From Occallatibacter savannae (GTDB taxonomy: Bacteria; Acidobacteriota; Terriglobia; Terriglobales; Acidobacteriaceae), in the NCBI RefSeq assembly GCF_003131205.1, contig NZ_QFFY01000010.1, forward strand, positions 1-64,000: a DNA stretch of 64,000 nucleotides, given 5' to 3'. Made by a program: the position numbers and the translations under genes. The notes beneath the pieces are model-generated. The model had not been told where the DNA came from, made no database searches, and saw nothing but the letters and a program-made list of their open reading frames with translations. Below, piece after piece: positions 8,768 through 16,544 of this stretch (the stretch's first letter is position 1; every line of letters begins with the position of its first letter).

Positions 8768-9700
8768 TCAGCGCAACCAATACTGCCGATTCATGCCCAG
8801 TCGATGCTTCAGTTGCGGGGCGATTCGACTTTCCCGACGCCCGACCTTGTACCCGAGATACTTCGCGATCGTCCGCGCTGCGGCTGAAGGGATATGCAAG
8901 GGACCGTGTCCAAGCAGATACTTCAACTCCGACAACACGAAACGCCGTCCTTCACCGGAAGCACTGCCAAACTGGTCGTTCAGCCAGCTCTCCCGGGAAT
9001 GCAGAACCCCAATATCGAAGTACCGTCGGAACTCCTCGGCGATGGTGTAATCGTGCGAGTGTCTCACCATCGCATCCGGGACGTATGCCGTCTTCCATCC
9101 GGCGCGATGCATTCGTGCAACTACGACTGTGTCTTCGCCAAAGATCACGTCAGTAGAAAACCCGCCGACACTCATCAACGCTCCACGCCTGTATGCGCCG
9201 AACGCATCCGAAAAGAAGATCGACTTAAACCCCATCTCCCGCCGGCTCTCCCACGACCGCACTACCGGCTCTTCCCCGTAGCTGAAATGCCTGCCATGCG
9301 CTTCGATTGGGCTCGCATTTTCTCTTGGCAGTTGACGCCCGTATGCAGCTCCGATCTCAGGATCAGAAAACGGTCTGACCAAGTTCGCGAATGCATTCAC
9401 TCCAAAGGGCGCCACATCCTGTGTTAGATAAATCACGATGTTCGCGTCAGCAGCATACTCTGCCCCCATCTGCCGGGTTCCACCGTGATTAAATTCCTCT
9501 GTTGCGATTTGCAGGACTTCGAATCCATCTCCTCGCGCAAGTTCAGCCGTACCGTCTTTGGAGGACGAGTCGATTACGATCACGCGCTCCGGCTTCAGGC
9601 TCTGAGCTCTGATCCCCGTCGACAACGCGTTCCAATAACGCGCCGCGTTGTACGTGGGAATGATGACCTCAACTCTCTCCTTGGACATCATCTCTACCAC
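8768..9700 (-). CDS. Family 2 glycosyltransferase (rhamnosyltransferase-like)
   Basis: 310 residues, or 306 if the Met at 9688 (MSKERVEVIIPTYN) is the start. The GT2 nucleotide-binding fold shows EVIIPTYNAA, VIVIDSSSKDGT and TQDVAPF at the metal-binding position. The segment EFNHGGTRQMGAE is typical of bacterial rhamnosyltransferases that build O-antigen or capsule repeats. It is the last gene of the minus-strand exopolysaccharide operon, overlapping its predecessor by 7 bases. The enzyme would add one sugar to the lipid-linked repeat unit at the cytoplasmic face. Donor and acceptor are not readable from sequence. Confidence 0.82.
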   Translation of the reverse strand: MVEMMSKERVEVIIPTYNAARYWNALSTGIRAQSLKPERVIVIDSSSKDGTAELARGDGFEVLQIATEEFNHGGTRQMGAEYAADANIVIYLTQDVAPFGVNAFANLVRPFSDPEIGAAYGRQLPRENASPIEAHGRHFSYGEEPVVRSWESRREMGFKSIFFSDAFGAYRRGALMSVGGFSTDVIFGEDTVVVARMHRAGWKTAYVPDAMVRHSHDYTIAEEFRRYFDIGVLHSRESWLNDQFGSASGEGRRFVLSELKYLLGHGPLHIPSAAARTIAKYLGYKVGRRESRIAPQLKHRLGMNRQYWLR

Positions 9701-11409
9701 TGCATCGCCCGTCTACCCGATGCCGGGTACAGGAACCAGTAGCTGAGGTGCGCGAGCAGCAGTTCCACTCGCGTCCTGATCTGTTCCGTCAGCGGCTTCG
9801 TCCGACTGGCGTTCTTTGAATGTCTCCGATAGAAAAGCAGATCCTGCTCGATGAACACGGCTTTTCCGCCGAGCAGGTCGTTGCGCGTTCCAATCCACGC
9901 ATCGTGCAAGAAAGATTGCTGCGCAGGGAACGGCAGCACTTGCCCCAGCAAGGATGCTCGAACTGCCATGGCCGATCCCTGGTAGTGGTTGATAAAGAGA
10001 TTCCACCAGAATCCGGATCTGAACTTTCCGCTGCGATTGATACGCGAGTCGGCCAGAGGCCGGTCATGCTCATCGATCATGCGTACACGGCTCGATACGA
10101 TACCTACCCCGGCAGCCTCTGAGAAGACCTCCATAAATCTCTGCACCTTCGTGGGTGCCCAGACATCATCGTCGTCAGCGAGGAAGAGAATTTCCCCCGT
10201 CCCGCATCGTAGCGCATCCTCAAACGTCGCCAGAACTCCCGCATTTGCTCTATGCCGAAGTAGCTTGACCCGCGCGTCTGCGATCTCCTCGATGCGCAGG
10301 ACTGTATCGTCTGTCGATCCATCATCCACAATAACGACCTCGTCGTTCGGTCCGAGCTGTGACAAGATCGATTGCAGCTGCGCATCCACATACGGGCCGC
10401 CGTTGTAAGACGCCATGCACACCGAGATGCGCGGATCCCACATCGGCCGCTGCGCCCTCTTCGCGCGTTCTTCAGTCGCCTCGACCCACTCTTTGACACG
10501 TGTGCGTCGCGGTGTGAATAGCCGCCGCATAAGTTCGTGCCACGTGATCCTTCGCAGTTCTGCCGCATCACCACGCGCCCAGTGTTTGAACAATCGAAGC
10601 ACGAGGCGAAGCGTGCGCTCCCATCCTGCTATCCGGTTCATTCGCAAATCCCAGAATGCAGTTTCGGCGAAGAGTGCGTTCTCATAGCGAACGGCACTCA
10701 TCCTGCGCTGCATGTCCTTCATTGAGAACTCGTGCTCAACCTGGATATCGCCGGCTACATAGACACGCTTTCCATGCTCGTGCAGTTTGCTGAAGATCAT
10801 TGCATCGCTGTTGTCGAGCCAGAAACGTGGATCGTAGCCACCGGCCTGCTTCAAAGCATCCAGCCGCAGCATTGCGCCTGAATTGAAAGCGAACACGGGT
10901 TCCGCGGGAACGCCAACGTACCCCGTCCGGTACCAGCGCGGAACTGCACCAAACTGGAACCAGTTCGGCGAAAGTCGCCGCCCGGACGCGGCGATCTGGG
11001 GTACGATTGCGCCTACGCCCGCGTACTGTGTCGCCGCTGTCGCTGAGTTCCCCATCTTGTGAAAGAAGTCCGGCGGAACTGCAGTGTCCTGATCCAGAGT
11101 TAATAGCCATTCGGCCCCATGAAGTTCCGCCCACTCCATCGCACGGTTATATGCCGTGGCTAACCCCGAGTTACTTTCATCTCCGAAATACGCGACGCCC
11201 TCAGGCAGATTCTCACTTGCGCCGGATACCGGGCTGTTATCCCAAAGCAATACCCGGACTTCGCCAGCATTCCGTCCAAAGCTCTCTCGAGCCGCAATGA
11301 CGCTACGGAATGCCGGAGAGTCCTCCGCCCTGATCTTGTACAGTACGATCACCACCATTACCTTCAGCGGTTTCGCCTCCGGCGTAAATACCGGTCTTAT
11401 CTCGCTCAT
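9694..11409 (-). CDS. Two-domain glycosyltransferase (GT2-GT2 fusion)
   Basis: 571 residues carrying two complete GT2 domains in tandem. The N-terminal domain (about 15-270) has VMVVIVLYK, LLWDNSP and LTLDQDTAVPPDF, as in rhamnosyltransferases. The C-terminal domain (about 325-560) has ISVCMASYNGG, VVIVDDGSTDDT and LADDDDVW, and looks closest to the separate GT2 protein at 12671-13654. One chain could thus add two sugars in succession. It overlaps the polymerase gene by 4 bases and the terminal GT gene by 7, so translation is likely coupled. I see no frameshift that would create the fusion artificially. Confidence 0.82.
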   Translation of the reverse strand: MSEIRPVFTPEAKPLKVMVVIVLYKIRAEDSPAFRSVIAARESFGRNAGEVRVLLWDNSPVSGASENLPEGVAYFGDESNSGLATAYNRAMEWAELHGAEWLLTLDQDTAVPPDFFHKMGNSATAATQYAGVGAIVPQIAASGRRLSPNWFQFGAVPRWYRTGYVGVPAEPVFAFNSGAMLRLDALKQAGGYDPRFWLDNSDAMIFSKLHEHGKRVYVAGDIQVEHEFSMKDMQRRMSAVRYENALFAETAFWDLRMNRIAGWERTLRLVLRLFKHWARGDAAELRRITWHELMRRLFTPRRTRVKEWVEATEERAKRAQRPMWDPRISVCMASYNGGPYVDAQLQSILSQLGPNDEVVIVDDGSTDDTVLRIEEIADARVKLLRHRANAGVLATFEDALRCGTGEILFLADDDDVWAPTKVQRFMEVFSEAAGVGIVSSRVRMIDEHDRPLADSRINRSGKFRSGFWWNLFINHYQGSAMAVRASLLGQVLPFPAQQSFLHDAWIGTRNDLLGGKAVFIEQDLLFYRRHSKNASRTKPLTEQIRTRVELLLAHLSYWFLYPASGRRAMQW

Positions 11410-12674
11410 TCGGGCACCATCGCGGTCACAGGTTCAGCCCCCCAGAGAAAGCACCGTCGTTGCACCGCGGTCTGAATTGCGATCTGCAGGATTGTCGAAA
11501 GTGGAGTAAACATGTCGCTGAAGAAAATGAAGGAAAGGCACGTGAGAAATATGCTCGCCACCAGGAACCCGCGCGGCAGCGCTCTTTCTCGCATCCAGCC
11601 GCACCCAATACCCAGCAGCAAATTCGCCAGATAAATTCCCAGGTAGGAGAAATCCAGCGCGTACGCAGCGAGATAGGTACTTGCACCATCGATAATGCTC
11701 AGATCCTCGTGGATATAGGCGTGGGGATCAGAAGGCGTCAAAAACGAAGGCAATAGTGGATAAAGAAATGCCAAGGTCGGGCCGTGGAAATTGCTCTTCG
11801 CAAACAACCAGCACAGATTCGAAAAGGGAATTGACACGTAAGACGTCAACCAGAGGTACGCCATCGGCCAATCAGAATACTTATGCCTGATTTGCAGATA
11901 TTCGAGGAATACGCCTTGCGCGGTACGGGCATTGCCAATCACCGTGATCACCACAACCGTGAATGCCACAAAGCAGATCAGGATCGTATAGAGCTTTCGC
12001 TTGCTCATTCTTGTCTTCAGGGCGAAGACAAAGAACATCTGCAGCAGGGCTACCATCAGCAATCCACGAGTGATGTACAAGGTCATCCCCGCGATGCCGA
12101 ACAGAATGAAAAGCGCTTTCCGCCAGCGTGACGGATCGAGTGTCGCGTTCACCGTTACTGTCACCAGCACCGGAAAGAGCACCTGCTTGAATCGCCCGTA
12201 CGTTAGATAGGAACTCGGATCACCTACTGCCGGCGGGGGCCCCGTAAGAATCCAGTTGAAAACAATGATCGTCATCGCCGCGCCGCAGAGCAGCAGGTTC
12301 AGCTGCCACAGTTGCGTCGTGTCAAGCGAGTACGATGCCACATGACTCGGAGTTGGCCATTTGTGCAGCAACATGCGTGACACGATATAGCCAAATAGAA
12401 ACGAACCAAGGGAAATGCCGAACAGCAGAAGCGGCATGCCCATGTTTGGATATGTCACATACGTGACCTGGACGCTGAGCGATGCCATCATCAGCACCCA
12501 ATTCCCAAGGAAGATGATAAGAGGATTACAAAAGAGCGGTATCTCCCTGAGCGGCTTGAGTTCGCCATGCACTACTTTGTGCTTCGCAAATCTCTCAGTA
12601 AGCGCTGGCCATAGTGCTGGTGAAGCCATAGCTGCCTCCGCAGGGTGGCTGCTGCTGAACAGGGGGTCGCTCAT
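11406..12674 (-). CDS. Wzy-like oligosaccharide repeat polymerase
   Basis: 422 residues, strongly hydrophobic with about 10-12 predicted membrane helices, for example WVLMMASLSVQVTYV, LLLFGISLGSFLFGYIV, LLLCGAAMTIIVFNWIL and ILICFVAFTVVVITVIG. It lacks recognisable soluble domains. It is identified as the polymerase by topology and by its place between glycosyltransferases in an operon that also has a flippase, a Wzz-like protein and a Wza-like exporter. Such enzymes join lipid-linked repeat units at the periplasmic face. Sequence conservation in this family is low, so the call is mainly contextual. It overlaps both neighbours by 4 bases. Confidence 0.72.
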   Translation of the reverse strand: MSDPLFSSSHPAEAAMASPALWPALTERFAKHKVVHGELKPLREIPLFCNPLIIFLGNWVLMMASLSVQVTYVTYPNMGMPLLLFGISLGSFLFGYIVSRMLLHKWPTPSHVASYSLDTTQLWQLNLLLCGAAMTIIVFNWILTGPPPAVGDPSSYLTYGRFKQVLFPVLVTVTVNATLDPSRWRKALFILFGIAGMTLYITRGLLMVALLQMFFVFALKTRMSKRKLYTILICFVAFTVVVITVIGNARTAQGVFLEYLQIRHKYSDWPMAYLWLTSYVSIPFSNLCWLFAKSNFHGPTLAFLYPLLPSFLTPSDPHAYIHEDLSIIDGASTYLAAYALDFSYLGIYLANLLLGIGCGWMRERALPRGFLVASIFLTCLSFIFFSDMFTPLSTILQIAIQTAVQRRCFLWGAEPVTAMVPE

Positions 12675-13654
12675 AGCATCTCACGACCCAGCAACAGATC
12701 TTTCCGCACGGACGCGAGCCCGCGTGCATAGTGAAGATACTTCGGCAGCAAGCCCAGCATCTGCATCGCTCTCGCTCCAGGCTGCGTCGACAACGCCGCC
12801 TGGCTTTTTAGAAAGGCGATCTTTTGCCTGATGTTTTCGACTAGAGCATCGTTCTGGCTCCATCCTTCCGCTGTTACCCGGCTGAGTAGATCCTCAAACT
12901 GTCGCGCAACCCTCGCGTAGAACTGCCGCCGCGTCTCCCTGCTTCCGCGTTGCGATGCCTGTGAGCTTTCAACGCCCAGTTGCTGTCCCGCGTGAATCCG
13001 ATACTCAATCAGCGGTTCCGCAATCAGGGTGACTCTCGAGTGCAAAGCAAGCATCCACGCAAGCCAACCGTCGTGGACCCAGGTTGCGGGAATTGGCGAA
13101 CAATAGCGCCGTATGTTGGAGCGAAACATGAGCGTTGCACCTGTGATCACATCATGCTTCAGGAGCGTGGCGGTGGGACAGCTAACAAAACTGCGCTGCT
13201 TCGCCGGCGTGAACCTGTGCTGTCCGAAAACTGTTTTGCCTACTCTTCTCCCGTCTCCGTCGATCAGTTCCGCATCTGAAAACACGCCTCCGAGAAACGC
13301 ATTATCGACAAGGCACCTCGAGAGTCGATCGAGCTTATGTGGCAGCCACCGATCATCCTGATCACAAAGGGCGATGAACTCGCCCTGTGCCATTCCGATC
13401 GCCTGATCGAAGTTGCGCGTTGATCCCATGCGCGCCGCGTTCTTGACGATGGTCACCGAGAATGGCGCATTTGCCTTGAACCTGTTCAGCAGTGCGATTG
13501 TGTCATCGGTAGATCCGTCATCGCAGACAATCAGTTCAGAGGGAAGCCGTGACTGTGATGCTATGCTCTCCAGTTGCTCGGTCAAGTAACGACCGCCGTT
13601 GAAAGTGCACATCGCTATAGAGATTGCGGGCTCGCAGGTTCCGTTCGAATGCAT
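12671..13654 (-). CDS. Family 2 glycosyltransferase
   Basis: 327 residues from the ATG at 13654 (MHSNGTCEPAISIAMCTFNGG), which sits 2 bases after the flippase stop. The frame stays open farther upstream but overlaps the flippase, and that extension is not GT-like. Motifs: ISIAMCTFNGGRYL, LIVCDDGSTDDT, and CDQDDRW as the metal and nucleotide site. It resembles alpha-1,3-rhamnosyltransferases of the RfbF type and also the C-terminal half of the fusion protein at 9694-11409. It is part of the exopolysaccharide operon, with a 4-base overlap to the polymerase gene. Confidence 0.82.
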   Translation of the reverse strand: MHSNGTCEPAISIAMCTFNGGRYLTEQLESIASQSRLPSELIVCDDGSTDDTIALLNRFKANAPFSVTIVKNAARMGSTRNFDQAIGMAQGEFIALCDQDDRWLPHKLDRLSRCLVDNAFLGGVFSDAELIDGDGRRVGKTVFGQHRFTPAKQRSFVSCPTATLLKHDVITGATLMFRSNIRRYCSPIPATWVHDGWLAWMLALHSRVTLIAEPLIEYRIHAGQQLGVESSQASQRGSRETRRQFYARVARQFEDLLSRVTAEGWSQNDALVENIRQKIAFLKSQAALSTQPGARAMQMLGLLPKYLHYARGLASVRKDLLLGREML

Positions 13655-13656
13655 GC

Positions 13657-15072
13657 TCAAGCCTCCGCCTGCGACCACTGGTTGCGCTTTGTTCTGAAGA
13701 TCGTAGTCGCCGAGATGACGCCGGCTACACCCAGCACTAGAAAGTACGCTAGCGAAACTCCCATCGCGCCTGATGTCTTTGCCAGCACTACGACGCTTGC
13801 TGCCGTGCATGTCGCGATCACAATCGATTGAACAAGGAACGGCTCCATCTTGTGCGCGCGGAGGTAAATAGCCTCGCTCTGCACAACATGGCTCCCGAGA
13901 GCTGTGAGCAACAGTAGCAGGAATATGGGCCAGCTCTCAATGCGCCTGCTTATCTTTGGCAGGATGTAAGGCGACGCAAGCACGCCGACCAGCACCATCG
14001 CTGCAGCACCAGCGAACAGCAGCAGCGACTGGCGTAAGGACCTGAAAAACATCCGGTCTAGTTCCGGTCTCTCTTTCTTCGCGATCAAACTTCCGAATGG
14101 CGCGGCCTTGGTTGTCATCCAGGCCAGCATCATCGCGCTCATCTGCGTAACAATGCTCATCGAGAGCCCCATGCGGCCGGCCTCCTCAGGTCCGCGAAAT
14201 GCGAAGAGCACCGGTGTAAACAGCTGAAAAATGAAGTAATCGCAAAGCCAGCTCACCGCAATCTTCCACTGAAACGGCCATACCTCTCGCTTCCAGCTGA
14301 TCCCTTCGCCAGAGACATGCATGCGCAACAGAGGAAGCAGAAGATGCCTTCGCGAATAGAGAAGAATGCTCGCCACGAAACCCTGGCCCAGTAGGACCAT
14401 CGCCGGCGAGAAGAGCCCGTGGTGGCTCAGCATGGCAGTCCAAGAGGCCGCTACACTCACCAAGGATTGAAAAAAGCGCATCCGCGCAACGTGCGTCACC
14501 TGCCCGCAGCCCTCAAGAAACGACAACACCGGTCCGATGGAGAACGTGATGGCGCACGCCAGCACCGTGACCCTCAACGGAACAATCCAGATGTTCGGCG
14601 CCTGTGGCTGCTGATGCAGCGAGAAGAACCGCATGCCGCCGACAAGCAGCACGACACCCATAACGACAGCTGCGCTTGTGTACCATTTGACTGCCCGTTG
14701 CAAAAGAGATGCGAGCCGCGTATGCGCCGCTTCGCTGCCCGTGATGCTTCCACCTTCGTGAAATTCCAGGTGCGCCCTCTCGTGCGCCGCCACCTGCAGA
14801 ATCACAAATGAGAACCCCAGTTCGAAGACACTTTGCAGAGCTACAAGGCTCCACAACGCATAGTAGTATCCCTGTTCGGCTGCCGTCAGGAAATGCACGA
14901 TCAACAGCACGCTTCCTACACTCCCAAGCCCTTGTATGACTCGGCCGAGCACCGTAAACGCAATAGCTCGGTCCAGCCCGATCGCGTGCGGGAGCTTGTA
15001 ACGGAGGAAGTTCTTAACCGTCATCCACACACCTGTCGAAGGCTGTGGAGACGTAGTTGTGTCGATCAGCAT
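13657..15072 (-). CDS. Wzx-like polysaccharide flippase
   Basis: 471 residues with about 12 hydrophobic helices, beginning with FTVLGRVIQGLGSVGSVLLI. The overall pattern is that of the MOP/MATE-type Wzx exporters that move lipid-linked oligosaccharides across the inner membrane. It sits between the Wzz-like gene and a glycosyltransferase gene in the same orientation. A gap of 66 bases separates it from the Wzz-like gene and 2 bases from the next glycosyltransferase. Specificity is unknown. Confidence 0.78.
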   Translation of the reverse strand: MLIDTTTSPQPSTGVWMTVKNFLRYKLPHAIGLDRAIAFTVLGRVIQGLGSVGSVLLIVHFLTAAEQGYYYALWSLVALQSVFELGFSFVILQVAAHERAHLEFHEGGSITGSEAAHTRLASLLQRAVKWYTSAAVVMGVVLLVGGMRFFSLHQQPQAPNIWIVPLRVTVLACAITFSIGPVLSFLEGCGQVTHVARMRFFQSLVSVAASWTAMLSHHGLFSPAMVLLGQGFVASILLYSRRHLLLPLLRMHVSGEGISWKREVWPFQWKIAVSWLCDYFIFQLFTPVLFAFRGPEEAGRMGLSMSIVTQMSAMMLAWMTTKAAPFGSLIAKKERPELDRMFFRSLRQSLLLFAGAAAMVLVGVLASPYILPKISRRIESWPIFLLLLLTALGSHVVQSEAIYLRAHKMEPFLVQSIVIATCTAASVVVLAKTSGAMGVSLAYFLVLGVAGVISATTIFRTKRNQWSQAEA

Positions 15073-15138
15073 CGGTCTCGGCCAAATCTATAAAAGTGTA
15101 GGACTGCCTGAAAACAGCAACATCAAAGTTTGCGAATG

Positions 15139-16506
15139 CTAAAAACGAGATCCAGTTGCTTCCGGACGCACATGGCGAAGCGGATGTACTTCTCCTTCTT
15201 GTACCTCTCCGACCTTTTGCGGTCTGACTTTCGCCCTGGTCCGTCCCGTGCTGCCGCTCCAGAGGGACATCTTAAGCAAGTCCAGCTTGTCCTTCGTTGC
15301 TGGGTTCTGGCGCATCCGAACTAACCCGCCCTGCAGTAATGCCAGCATGAGTCCGAGCGTGAAGCCCATGGCAAGGCCCCCAGCGATCAAGAGTCCCCGC
15401 TTGGGGAATGACTTCTTTTCCGGAGTCACTGCCGGATCCACAACCTGAATGAATGCTCCTTCGCGTGCTTCGTCGAGCTTCGCAAGTTCCAGCTGCTTGG
15501 CCAGAATCTCGAAGATCGCTTCGTAATACTTCACGTCCCGGAGTCTGCGCACATATTCAAGCCCTGCCTCCGGGACCGCACCCTTCGGTAGGAAAACGTC
15601 GTCCGATGACCCGCCCTTGGATCCCACTAATCGGTTGAATTGAGCGCGCAATCCGTCCAGCTCTGTTTGCGCTTGGGTTAGCGCGGGATTCTCATCTCCA
15701 GCATACGAGCGCATCGCCTGGATCTGAACTTCCTTGGCTACGATCTGCGCTCGCAGACGCGCTGCAGAGTCAATCATGGCGCGCGCCTGCCCATCCACTT
15801 GGACCATGCCCGTCTGGAGCTGTGTCTTCTTCAACGCCTCGTCTGCGTTCTCCAGATCGATCTTCGTCTTCTCCAACTGGTTTTCAAACACAACCCGCCG
15901 CTGCGATGCCTCTGTAATCGCAAGATGCTGGGACAGGCTCTTGAATTGCTCGACGTACCCGTTGGCAATTTCTGCGGACCGATTCGGATCCTTATCCGTG
16001 AAGCTCAGACGGATCAATCCGTCCTTCGTCGATCCGTCAATCTTGGTATGGTTCTCCAAAGCTTTGCGTGCGTCTACCAGGTACTTCTTGCGGAACTCCG
16101 ATTGCAAGCTGTACCGACGAACTACCGCGTCTTCAACTGACTGACTCTTCAGCATCGAGACATACATATCGTTGATGTTCTTCATGCCCAGCATGCTGCT
16201 CGCCATTCCACTTACCGCTCCATTCATGCCAGAGAGTTGGCTGGCCAACATGGAGCTCATCGATGAATTCCCCTGTGGCGGCAAGATGATCACGGTGGCG
16301 GTGTACTCCTGCGGAAGAGCGAACGCAAGGATTAGTGCAATTCCGGCGCAAATCGCCGTAACCAGCCCGACTAACTTCTTGCGCCTCGTAATAATGAGCA
16401 GGAAATCCAGAAACGTAAGGTCCTCCTGCTGGACGCCAGAGATAGGCGGCACCAGAATGTCCTCAGGCAAATCCTTGATCGTTCCCTCGCTTCGCATGCT
16501 CACCAT
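15139..16506 (-). CDS. Wzz/GumC-like chain-length protein, no kinase domain
   Basis: 455 residues. A first membrane helix lies at about 47-64, a large periplasmic helical region with long coiled-coil segments (about 185-345) follows, and a second helix lies at about 379-400 after the typical VVDPAVTPEKKSFPKR motif. The cytoplasmic tail ends soon after, with no Walker motifs or tyrosine cluster, so it is a stand-alone co-polymerase rather than a bacterial tyrosine kinase. It would set polymer length or bridge the polymerase to the exporter at 16545-19331. The last 30 or so residues are basic and unlike the family, perhaps a local extension. Confidence 0.82.
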   Translation of the reverse strand: MVSMRSEGTIKDLPEDILVPPISGVQQEDLTFLDFLLIITRRKKLVGLVTAICAGIALILAFALPQEYTATVIILPPQGNSSMSSMLASQLSGMNGAVSGMASSMLGMKNINDMYVSMLKSQSVEDAVVRRYSLQSEFRKKYLVDARKALENHTKIDGSTKDGLIRLSFTDKDPNRSAEIANGYVEQFKSLSQHLAITEASQRRVVFENQLEKTKIDLENADEALKKTQLQTGMVQVDGQARAMIDSAARLRAQIVAKEVQIQAMRSYAGDENPALTQAQTELDGLRAQFNRLVGSKGGSSDDVFLPKGAVPEAGLEYVRRLRDVKYYEAIFEILAKQLELAKLDEAREGAFIQVVDPAVTPEKKSFPKRGLLIAGGLAMGFTLGLMLALLQGGLVRMRQNPATKDKLDLLKMSLWSGSTGRTRAKVRPQKVGEVQEGEVHPLRHVRPEATGSRF

Positions 16507-16544
16507 GATTCATGTACTCCGTTGGGTTCAGTCACTCTCTTTGA

